NCBI GenBank assembly: GCA_047975545.1 | Contig: JBKEDS010000027.1 | Coordinates: 61,477 to 125,476, forward strand | Length of the DNA: 64,000 nucleotides | Direction: 5' to 3' | Source of the DNA: JBKEDS01 sp047975545 | Lineage (GTDB): Bacteria > Bacteroidota > Bacteroidia > Flavobacteriales > Flavobacteriaceae | The notes under the pieces: model-generated | Told to the model about the DNA's origin: nothing | The model's database searches: none | Seen by the model: the letters and a program-made list of their open reading frames with translations, nothing else | Shown: positions 52,844-58,907 of the stretch, piece after piece | Layout of the letters: each line of letters starts with the position of its first letter | How positions within the stretch are numbered: the stretch's first letter is position 1 | Position numbers and translations under genes: made by a program

Positions 52844-53143
52844 ATGGAAAGCAAAGATTTTACAGCCGTACAAGTTCAACACATTACAGCGGAAGCACTA
52901 CTACAAAAGTTTTCAGACCTTGAACAAAAAATTAACAACCTCAACAAAAAACACCCCTTTACCGAAAAACTATTAACACGTTTTGAAGTTTCAGAATTGT
53001 TAGGCATTTCACTCGTTACCATACATAACTGGGTCAAGGCTAATATTTTGATTGCTTACCGCATAGGCAACAAAGTAAGGTTTAAAGAGGCCGAAGTATT
53101 AAACGCATTACAGTCTATCAACGCCAAAAAGTCCGCACAATGA
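52844..53143 (+). CDS. excisionase-like helix-turn-helix protein
   Basis: A 99-residue protein with an N-terminal coiled-coil-like segment (residues 15-38, QKFSDLEQKINNLNKK) and a MerR/Xis-type winged helix (about 44-95). The conserved parts are LLTRFEVSELLGISLVTIHN, then WVKANILIAYRIGNKVRFKE. Such proteins direct excision or repress the integrase. The stop overlaps the next ATG (ATGA), which begins a run of three coupled genes. Confidence 0.88.
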   Translation: MESKDFTAVQVQHITAEALLQKFSDLEQKINNLNKKHPFTEKLLTRFEVSELLGISLVTIHNWVKANILIAYRIGNKVRFKEAEVLNALQSINAKKSAQ

Positions 53144-53436
53144 GAATAGACCAAGTAAAAAGCGCAATGGACGTACTGGCAGGGTTTGAACTACTTACCC
53201 AAACCGAGCAAAAACAAACACTACTAACGGTAATTGATACGCTTGGCGGTTATCCAAAACCAACCAAAAAGCAAGACGAACGCCCTGCACCAGTCAAGGA
53301 CGTTGGGGCGTATCTATTCGTTAGCAATTCCCGTAATGCGTGTAAGTTGGGCGAACTCGGTTATATCGAAACACGCCACGCCTACAACTTAGTTAGTGCC
53401 AATTTAGAAACTGCATTGAGTTTGTTGCTTGGGTAA
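53140..53436 (+). CDS. hypothetical protein, coupled to the replication gene
   Basis: A 98-residue protein that I do not recognise. The first 45 residues look helical (QVKSAMDVLAGFELLTQTEQ), followed by a Pro/Lys linker and a region with NSRNACKLGELGYIETRHAY that could be a second small fold. Start and stop overlap both neighbours (ATGA and TAATG junctions), so it is made together with the excisionase-like and replication proteins, possibly as an accessory to the latter. Confidence 0.65.
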   Translation: MRIDQVKSAMDVLAGFELLTQTEQKQTLLTVIDTLGGYPKPTKKQDERPAPVKDVGAYLFVSNSRNACKLGELGYIETRHAYNLVSANLETALSLLLG

Positions 53437-54824
53437 TGATTGACGGGGTTAAAATAGATGTGCCAATAAGCGCAAACGAGTGGTTTAATAATCGTTTTTT
53501 AGACTTCTGTACATACGCAAACGCTAAAACTGGCAAAGTGTTAAACGGCACTTTGATAGCGCAGTACAGAGGTCTGAAATTCTTAATTATTCCCTCTAAA
53601 AAACACCTTAATAAAACCTATTGCGTTGTTCGTGGTTCGCTACATAAATATTTCAATAACGGCAAACATAACGCCAACGATTTTACTATTGAAGATTTAC
53701 AAACAGTAATAACCGAATTACAACAAAAGTTTAGCATTAACCCCGATACTGCAATATTGCGCAATATGGAATTTGGCGTAAATATAAAAACAGCAGTACC
53801 AACAAGCACACTATTAAAAAACCTCGTTTGTTACGGCAATTATACGTTTACAGCTATTAGAATAGAAAACGTTACCGTAGGCAAAAAAATACACCAACAA
53901 CGAGCCGACTTAAAAATATACGACAAAGGCAAACAATACCAAAAGCCAACCCAAAACCTTACACGTATTGAGGTGGCAGTTAATAAAATGGAATTTCTAA
54001 AACCTTACGGCATTACAACCCTTGCAGACCTAACCAATACGGCTAAAATTAAGCCTTTAGGTAGTCTTTTAGTAACGTACTGGAACGATATTATTTATTA
54101 TGACAAGCAAGTGAATTACAAACAGCTTACACAGTTTGAACAAAAAAAGTTACTGTATTACGCTACACCTCGAAACTGGAACGATTTCGACCGAAAACAA
54201 CGCTACCGTGCAAAGAAGCATTTTAACGCATTAATGCAGAAATACAGCACTTCTACAACCCATAAAAATATAGCCGAATTAATAGGCAAAAAAGCAAATG
54301 ATTTAACAGCCGTTTTTTGTCCACAAATTAACCACGATTTCAAAAGGCAAAATGTCCACAAATTAACCTATACAATACAGCGTTACAACGTGGACAAATC
54401 ACATATCAATAAAACAACAAAAAACACCCCTAAAAAAACCCCGAAAATGAAACAAAAAAAATGTTGTGTTTGTGGCTCGGATATAACGCACAAAAAAAGC
54501 ATCGCTTTGTATTGCTCAAAAAGGTGCAACAACTCCGCCCACGCCAAAAAGAGAAAACAAAAACGCCACAAACAAAAAAACCACGAAAACAAGAATTTAA
54601 CCAAGCTACTGGCAAACCTACACAAAACAAATTTGCGCTTACTGGTCGAGTACAAAACCAGTACTGGAACGTATGCCGACCACTTGGAGCAAAACGAAAT
54701 TGCAACCACACCCCAATGGGTGCGGTGCGTGTATCGGGTAACGGTACAACAAAAAACCGCCCCCATAGTGCTAAACAGCTACCGTGCAAGGCGGTTAATA
54801 AAACAAATGAACATCAAAAATTAA
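53436..54824 (+). CDS. putative replication initiation protein with C-terminal zinc finger
   Basis: A 462-residue basic protein. The core (about residues 30-250) has the pattern of phage/plasmid replication proteins of the rolling-circle type: LRNMEFGVNIKT, DLKIYDKGKQYQK and LTRIEVAVNKMEFLKPYGI, then a helical part with LLVTYWNDIIYYDKQ. I cannot prove the nicking tyrosine or metal-binding histidines, so the assignment is tentative. A Lys-rich linker leads to a four-Cys finger near residues 348-370 (CCVCGSDITHKKS, LYCSKRCNNSAHAKKRK). Coupled to the preceding gene by a one-base overlap. This protein could drive autonomous replication of the excised circle. Confidence 0.55.
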   Translation: MIDGVKIDVPISANEWFNNRFLDFCTYANAKTGKVLNGTLIAQYRGLKFLIIPSKKHLNKTYCVVRGSLHKYFNNGKHNANDFTIEDLQTVITELQQKFSINPDTAILRNMEFGVNIKTAVPTSTLLKNLVCYGNYTFTAIRIENVTVGKKIHQQRADLKIYDKGKQYQKPTQNLTRIEVAVNKMEFLKPYGITTLADLTNTAKIKPLGSLLVTYWNDIIYYDKQVNYKQLTQFEQKKLLYYATPRNWNDFDRKQRYRAKKHFNALMQKYSTSTTHKNIAELIGKKANDLTAVFCPQINHDFKRQNVHKLTYTIQRYNVDKSHINKTTKNTPKKTPKMKQKKCCVCGSDITHKKSIALYCSKRCNNSAHAKKRKQKRHKQKNHENKNLTKLLANLHKTNLRLLVEYKTSTGTYADHLEQNEIATTPQWVRCVYRVTVQQKTAPIVLNSYRARRLIKQMNIKN

Positions 54825-54843
54825 TATTTAAAATCAATCAAAA

Positions 54844-55149
54844 ATGAAAACACCAAAAAACAAAGGCGGACGAAAAACCACCGAAGAAACCGAACAACTA
54901 CAACAAGAAGCCTACAAGCTAATAAAACAAGGCTTAACGCAAAAAAACACAGCCAACCGTATAGGCGTATCGCCTAAAACTTTAGGCGGTTGGGTAAGGC
55001 GTTATAACTGGAAACCGTCAATAAACCAAGATGCCGAAACATTAGCAAGTTTAAAAAACCGCCTTAATGAAATGGCAAAAGATAAAAACACACCAACCGC
55101 AGACCTTAAAAATATGGTTGCAGTAATTCAACAATTAGAAAATGCCTAA
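54844..55149 (+). CDS. small HTH protein, terminase-small-subunit-like N terminus
   Basis: A 101-residue protein with one helix-turn-helix (about residues 20-50, AYKLIKQGLTQKNTANRIGV, then SPKTLGGWVRRYNW) and a helical tail. This HTH type is found in phage terminase small subunits and small regulators of mobile elements. It starts 19 bases behind the replication gene. Confidence 0.75.
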   Translation: MKTPKNKGGRKTTEETEQLQQEAYKLIKQGLTQKNTANRIGVSPKTLGGWVRRYNWKPSINQDAETLASLKNRLNEMAKDKNTPTADLKNMVAVIQQLENA

Positions 55150-55185
55150 TAGTTGCCCTAAAAACATAAAACCAAGCCCACAGGG

Positions 55186-55247
55186 AGCGTTTTAGCCTTA
55201 TGCCCCCTTATGGGGTATAACCATGTAAAAAAGTGCGTTAAAACGCT
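55186..55247. repeat. nested inverted repeats, origin or terminator candidate
   Basis: AGCGTTTTA (55186-55194) and TAAAACGCT (55239-55247) enclose a second hairpin made of TTATGCCCC (55198-55206) and GGGGTATAA (55212-55220, one wobble). The arrangement could extrude as a cruciform or fold as single-stranded DNA. It lies in a 176-base gene-free gap behind the replication gene. Confidence 0.6.
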
Positions 55248-55325
55248 TCTTTTAAAGTACGTTGCAGGAATAACCATAAAAAGTATATTTACCGCCATTT
55301 CACCGCCATTATACCGTTAATCATT

Positions 55326-55490
55326 ATGAAAGAAACACCACAACACCAAGCCAAAGCCTTTAAATACTATTGCAAGGGCTTGAATAGCAAGGAAATAGCA
55401 AAACTACTGGATTGTAGTTATCGCACCGTACAAAACTATATGAGTGCCAATAATTGGAAAGAAAAGCGCAAACAGCTATTAAAAAAGTAA
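55326..55490 (+). CDS. 54-residue HTH protein
   Basis: A short open frame (MKETPQHQAKAFKYYCKGLN at the start) that forms a single helix-turn-helix: SKEIAKLLDCSYRTVQNYM, then ANNWKEKRKQLLKK. The motif matches the resolvase/terminase-type HTH of the previous small protein, and both may be DNA-binding regulators of the element. Confidence 0.7.
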   Translation: MKETPQHQAKAFKYYCKGLNSKEIAKLLDCSYRTVQNYMSANNWKEKRKQLLKK

Positions 55491-55500
55491 AATTGTTGTG

Positions 55501-55674
55501 TTAGTCATTTTTGTCTGATACATCGAAAGGACTTGTAAAAATTGCTAAATACAATAAGCCAATGCCACCAAGTACACAAAAACCACAAAAAGCAATGCCA
55601 ATAACGTACACGTACACAACTGGCGCAAACACCAGTAAAAGTATAGCAACGATTATTAAAATTAGCTTTTTCAT
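55501..55674 (-). CDS. 57-residue membrane protein on the opposite strand
   Basis: The only minus-strand gene of the element. The product has two hydrophobic helices (about residues 3-20 and 22-47, with Cys-Gly-Phe-Cys between) and a short polar tail ending in SPFDVSDKND. TATCTTTG on the minus strand, about nine bases upstream of the ATG, resembles a -7 element but is very close to the start. A role in the envelope is likely; nothing more specific can be said. Confidence 0.6.
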   Translation of the reverse strand: MKKLILIIVAILLLVFAPVVYVYVIGIAFCGFCVLGGIGLLYLAIFTSPFDVSDKND

Positions 55675-55705
55675 AAAAACAAAGATAGGTTTATTTATAT
55701 TTGCT

Positions 55706-55724
55706 ATTCCTAAAATTTATAGAT
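55706..55724 (+). repeat. 19-bp direct repeat, first copy
   Basis: ATTCCTAAAATTTATAGAT occurs here and at 55830-55848, in each case directly before an ATG (55725 and 55850). A shared leader or duplicated operator is likely. TATATTTG just upstream (55697-55704) could be a -7 element. Confidence 0.7.
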
Positions 55725-55853
55725 ATGACTTTAAAAAACAATCTTGCCCGTGTGGTACGGTGGCGGTCTGCGAAAGCAACGCAAACGCTCTATAAAGCGT
55801 TAGGACACCTAACCCATACGGGTTTTATAATTCCTAAAATTTATAGATTATGA
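55725..55853 (+). CDS. possible 42-residue basic protein
   Basis: An open frame beginning MTLKNNLARVVRWRSAKATQ and ending in the TGA that overlaps the next ATG. It is very basic (about eight Arg/Lys), has the 19-bp leader repeat in front and overlaps the next gene, which supports expression, but its size and lack of relatives keep confidence low. Confidence 0.35.
   Translation: MTLKNNLARVVRWRSAKATQTLYKALGHLTHTGFIIPKIYRL
55830..55848 (+). repeat. 19-bp direct repeat, second copy
   Basis: Identical to 55706-55724; ends two bases before the ATG at 55850. Confidence 0.7.
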
Positions 55854-56179
55854 GTACAAAAAAAGCATTAACAATCGACGATTTGTTAAACGGGCTAACC
55901 GCCTTTCACAAACATGAAAACGAGCGCATTAAAGACCGCTACTATTTAACCCTTGAAACCTACCCGAGCCACTACCTAATGGCTTTAAAAATTAAAAGTC
56001 TTATCAATGTTAGTAGTGGTTGTTTGCAAGGTATCGAAAGCAATATAGTTGTAGAACCTGATTTGTGGGACGTAATAAACACGCTCGAAATAGCCGACAA
56101 ATTACTATATGCACTACTTGGGGACTTTGAAGTGTTGGACGAACTACAAAAAATAAAGTTCCCCGACCTTGACAATTAA
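55850..56179 (+). CDS. hypothetical acidic protein, last gene of the element
   Basis: A 109-residue soluble, mostly helical protein (LTIDDLLNGLTAFHKHENER at the start and DVINTLEIADKLLYALLGDF later). I do not recognise it. It is preceded by the second 19-bp leader repeat and followed by a terminator, so it ends the rightward transcription unit of the element. Confidence 0.7.
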   Translation: MSTKKALTIDDLLNGLTAFHKHENERIKDRYYLTLETYPSHYLMALKIKSLINVSSGCLQGIESNIVVEPDLWDVINTLEIADKLLYALLGDFEVLDELQKIKFPDLDN

Positions 56180-56201
56180 AAACCCACCACAGAATTTTTT
56201 T

Positions 56202-56231
56202 AAACCTCAACCGTAAAAGTTGGGGTTTTTT
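56202..56231 (+). terminator. terminator of the last element gene
   Basis: AAACCTCAAC and GTTGGGGTTT pair (one G-T) around CGTAAAA and run into T residues. Confidence 0.8.
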
Positions 56232-56298
56232 AATGATGTCATTTTGTTAAGTTCAACAACAAGGCATTTAGTTTTAAAAACTGGTTTTTTTTAATTTT

Positions 56299-56316
56299 TA
56301 GGGGAAATTTAGGGGA
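56299..56316. promoter_or_regulatory. paired TAGGGGA sites, tRNA-proximal end
   Basis: TAGGGGA at 56299-56305 and 56310-56316, 11 bases apart, exactly as at 50446-50463. Likely arm-type recombinase sites. Confidence 0.6.
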
Positions 56317-56328
56317 AAAGACAAAATA

Positions 56329-56371
56329 AAAACGACCTAAAAAATTGATAATCAATAATTTAAGTCGTTTT
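56329..56371 (-). terminator. terminator of tRNA-Leu carried by the element
   Basis: AAAACGAC and GTCGTTTT form the outer stem, with further pairs towards a seven-base loop. On the minus strand it follows the tRNA by six bases and leads into a T-rich stretch. It resembles the perfect hairpin at 50245-50285. Confidence 0.8.
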
Positions 56372-56375
56372 GTTT

Positions 56376-56388
56376 GTGCGGGCGGGGA
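56376..56388 (-). repeat. att site, tRNA-Leu copy
   Basis: GTGCGGGCGGGGA, the last bases of tRNA-Leu plus one, identical to 50291-50303. Confidence 0.85.
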
Positions 56389-56458
56389 GACTCGAACTCC
56401 CACACCTTGCGGCACTAGATCCTAAGTCTAGCGTGTCTACCAATTCCACCACGCCCGC
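56377..56458 (-). tRNA. tRNA-Leu (TAG)
   Basis: On the minus strand the sequence folds with acceptor GCGGGCG/CGCCCGC, D arm GTGGAATTGGTAGACAC, anticodon stem CTAGA/TCTAG with loop CTTAGGA (anticodon TAG at 56422-56424), a long variable arm TGCCGCAAGGTGT and T arm GGGAGTTCGAGTCTCCC. Typical class II tRNA of 82 bases without encoded CCA; it remains intact after integration of the element. Confidence 0.97.
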
Positions 56459-56573
56459 TAAAGGTGTGCAAATATAATCAAGATTTTTAAATTGCACACT
56501 TATTTTTGTTGAAAAATTATTTTTTATCCGTTTTTGTTTTTAGTCTTGTTTTAATATAGAAGAAACTAAATAA

Positions 56574-56673
56574 TACCCGTTTTGTTTTAAAATTACCCAG
56601 AAAAAACACAGCTATTTTTTGTTTAAGCGAAAAAGAGCAAATTTTAATGGGTAATTTTAAGGCAGAAATGGTA
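56574..56673. repeat. MITE-like interspersed repeat, copy 2 (short form)
   Basis: A 100-bp version of 50031-50190, in the same orientation, with the same imperfect inverted ends and without the inner 58-bp block. The 437-base gap 56459-56895 holds this repeat, a GTCACGTTGAGC-type palindromic stretch near 56700 and no gene. Confidence 0.8.
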
Positions 56674-56802
56674 TAAAATGTCATATAACTTCTATCGGTT
56701 GTCACGTTGAGCATTTGATATTAAGAGGAGCAAATAAAAATTTGCGGCAATATCGAAACGTCTCTTTTATTTATGATAAAATATATCTATTTGATTATAA
56801 TG

Positions 56803-56825
56803 GTGGCTTCGACAGGCTCAGCCAC
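56803..56825. repeat. short palindromic repeat
   Basis: GTGGCT and AGCCAC flank TCGACAGGCTC. This sequence type (GGCTTCGACAGGCTCAGCC) is a common interspersed palindrome in Bacteroidota and other genomes. Confidence 0.6.
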
Positions 56826-56846
56826 ATCCAATAGCAACAAAACAGA

Positions 56847-56870
56847 AAAATCGGGATTACTCCCGATTTT
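56847..56870 (-). terminator. terminator of the second SusCD operon
   Basis: AAAATCGGGA and TCCCGATTTT are perfect inverted repeats with a four-base loop. On the minus strand a T-rich stretch follows. It lies 26 bases behind the last gene of the operon. Confidence 0.85.
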
Positions 56871-56895
56871 CCTTCTCATTATTTAAATTGGTTGG

Positions 56896-57594
56896 TTAAT
56901 TAATTTCTTCGTCGTAAAGCTCGTAGTCGGTATAAAATACATCTATGGCATCTTCTGGGCGATAAATACTTCTGTAATAAATAGGTTGGGTTATATCGAT
57001 ATCGTCCAGACTTATTTCGAACTCGGTTTTAGCCTCATCGGTTAATACGGTTGTTTGTTCGTTACCAGAGTTATTGGTGTATTTTAGCTCGCTATCGAAG
57101 TAATCGTCGTAATCTACGGTTTCCATGGTAAACACAAGGGTATCGGTTTCTAATTCGTAGGATGCTATCCCTCTGTTATTGCTTAGTATGCCTGCAATAT
57201 ACAAATCGCCATAGGCGGTTCCGGCAACTTGTACGGGTACGGACATATTGCCGTAATCGTCCATGGTTTTTACGTTAAAAATATAGCTGCCTTCGTCAAT
57301 ATTCGGGATTATGGCTGCAATGGTATCCAAAACACCCGAAGTAACGGTAAATGCTACATCGGTCGAGTCTTGCCCATTATTCCAATATATCCTGGCGCCG
57401 GTTACCGATACATCCGAAAGCATTATCCAAGCCAAGCCCACGCGCTCATGTCCGGGAAAAGATGTTAATGCGCTTGGTTTTTCGGTATAAATGGTTTCGC
57501 CCCTGTCTAAGTACGGTTGGTGCATTTCGTTTAAATCGGTACAGCTAACTATGGTTAACAGCGATAAACTTAATAGTATTAAAAAATTTCTCAT
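56896..57594 (-). CDS. DUF4998-type lipoprotein
   Basis: A 232-residue lipoprotein (lipobox Cys18, LLTIVSC). The start DLNEMHQPYLDRGETIYTEK is the hallmark of DUF4998, followed by fibronectin-like strands (RVGLAWIMLSDVSVTGARIY, YIFNVKTMDDYGNMSVPVQV). Members accompany SusC/SusD pairs and DUF5000 proteins and probably belong to the surface glycan-binding apparatus. Last gene of the operon, 17 bases after the DUF5000-type gene. Confidence 0.85.
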   Translation of the reverse strand: MRNFLILLSLSLLTIVSCTDLNEMHQPYLDRGETIYTEKPSALTSFPGHERVGLAWIMLSDVSVTGARIYWNNGQDSTDVAFTVTSGVLDTIAAIIPNIDEGSYIFNVKTMDDYGNMSVPVQVAGTAYGDLYIAGILSNNRGIASYELETDTLVFTMETVDYDDYFDSELKYTNNSGNEQTTVLTDEAKTEFEISLDDIDITQPIYYRSIYRPEDAIDVFYTDYELYDEEIN

Positions 57595-57611
57595 TTATAT
57601 ATTTTTTTAGA

Positions 57612-58889
57612 TTAATCTTCCGGGTCGCCAAAGAATGTTAGCTCGGCCCAACCGGAGTGCTTGGAACTGGAGTCCCATACTTCGGTGGTACGAATTCTGT
57701 AATAACGGTACGAATCGGTTCCAGGAGGAAAATTGTACTCAACACCGGCATTAGTATAATCGTTATCGCCATCGGCAATATCGGTTCCCGGTAACCCGGA
57801 TGGTTTTATTATTTCAAACTCGCTTATTAAATCCCAACCATCTAAACCTTCTTCCCGCCAGTTATCGGTAACATTAGGGTCGTCGCCATCTGGCCAAACA
57901 TAAGCGCCATTTGATTCCCGCTGTATCAACGTTTCATTGTTTGTGCCATAAATTTCGAAGGTTTTAATTCCGGTTCTTTCGTAGCCCCAGTTTTTAACAC
58001 CGTGCATAATAAATCGGCTAACACGCGAGTTTACCCCAAAATCGATGGTTTGGTGGTGCGGCAGGTATTCTTTACTACCGCTATTGAAAGTGCTTACATA
58101 GGCACTGCTCCAGTTTTGGTCTGTATTGCCATCCCAACCTTTTTCGACCCGTCTGGCATTTGCAAACTGTGGTATATCGGTATCCAACCTAAGCGCTGTC
58201 CAAAGCGATTTGTCCAACTCGATTTCATAAAGCGGCTTATAGTCGCCGTAGAGGGTATCGCTTATGTTGCCGTAATTATCCTTTACAAAAAAGCCCAAGG
58301 TTTGGGTAATGGTATCCATGCCCCTTACGTTTTCCTTATAATCGGAAAAATCTTCGTAAACGGTTTTAAAAGGCACAAATTCTCCCAAGGCATTTTCGGT
58401 TAGTACGGTAATGCCTATTTTTGCGGCATACTCGTTTACCCACTCCAAAAGCACACCGGAAAAATCGCTTGTTACTTCCAACGATTCGCGCACCAATTTA
58501 TAAGGTGGCGTAAGCGGGTTTATGGTAACGTTTATGGGTTCGGATTTGTTTCCGCTATAATCCACAGCCCTTAGTTCTACATTGGCTTCGGTAACATCGG
58601 CAAAACCATCGACTAAAAGGTTTTGGATAAACTTCGAGCTTTTTGCTATTCGGGTTAATCCACTATTTACAGCGTAGGTTGCTTCTACATACATAATGTC
58701 TTTGTCGGATGGCAAGGTGTATTGTAGTATAGCACCGCCATTAATATTCTCGACACTTACGTTTGAAACCACTCCGGGAGCAACGCCGTCGGTCCCGGGC
58801 TGTCCTACAAACTCTTCTTCGCCACAGGAAACTATTAGCAAAGCGGGTAGTAGTAGGATGTAATTTAAAATTCTTTTCATCATATTCAT
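57612..58889 (-). CDS. DUF4959/DUF5000-type surface lipoprotein
   Basis: A 425-residue lipoprotein (lipobox Cys22, ALLIVSC). The order of modules fits DUF4959 (about 30-125, VSNVSVENINGGAILQYTLP), DUF5126 (about 127-235, VLLEWVNEYAAKIGITVL) and a DUF5000 discoidin-like domain (about 270-420, HHQTIDFGVNSRVSRFIMHG, YRYYRIRTTEVW, GWAELTFFG). Discoidin-like folds bind carbohydrate, so the protein is probably a surface glycan-binding protein working with the SusC/SusD pair. It starts 18 bases behind susD. Confidence 0.85.
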   Translation of the reverse strand: MNMMKRILNYILLLPALLIVSCGEEEFVGQPGTDGVAPGVVSNVSVENINGGAILQYTLPSDKDIMYVEATYAVNSGLTRIAKSSKFIQNLLVDGFADVTEANVELRAVDYSGNKSEPINVTINPLTPPYKLVRESLEVTSDFSGVLLEWVNEYAAKIGITVLTENALGEFVPFKTVYEDFSDYKENVRGMDTITQTLGFFVKDNYGNISDTLYGDYKPLYEIELDKSLWTALRLDTDIPQFANARRVEKGWDGNTDQNWSSAYVSTFNSGSKEYLPHHQTIDFGVNSRVSRFIMHGVKNWGYERTGIKTFEIYGTNNETLIQRESNGAYVWPDGDDPNVTDNWREEGLDGWDLISEFEIIKPSGLPGTDIADGDNDYTNAGVEYNFPPGTDSYRYYRIRTTEVWDSSSKHSGWAELTFFGDPED

Positions 58890-58907
58890 ATTAATTTTTT
58901 TTAATAA

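Larger units (their letters stand above)
50304..56375. mobile_element. integrative element in tRNA-Leu(TAG), about 6.1 kb
   Basis: The segment is bounded by 13-bp direct repeats made of the tRNA-Leu 3' end, each with its own terminator hairpin. It carries a tyrosine recombinase at one end, an excisionase-like HTH protein, a replication-protein candidate with strong internal hairpins nearby, two small HTH proteins and several unknown small genes. Pairs of TAGGGGA sites spaced 11 bases lie inside both ends (50446-50463 and 56299-56316), as expected for recombinase arm sites. No conjugation, capsid, terminase or Zot-like gene is present, so it should be a satellite-like or plasmid-like integrative element. 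Confidence 0.85.

Noticed and set aside
54461..54847. 128-residue alternative frame inside the replication gene
   Set aside because: It overlaps the Lys-rich tail and zinc finger in another frame and has no independent start context.
50304..56375. filamentous prophage
   Set aside because: The Rep-like gene and a small membrane protein would fit, but a Zot-type ATPase, a coat gene cluster and adsorption proteins are missing.
56517..56714. 65-residue minus-strand frame
   Set aside because: It reads through the MITE-like repeat and has no protein-like features.
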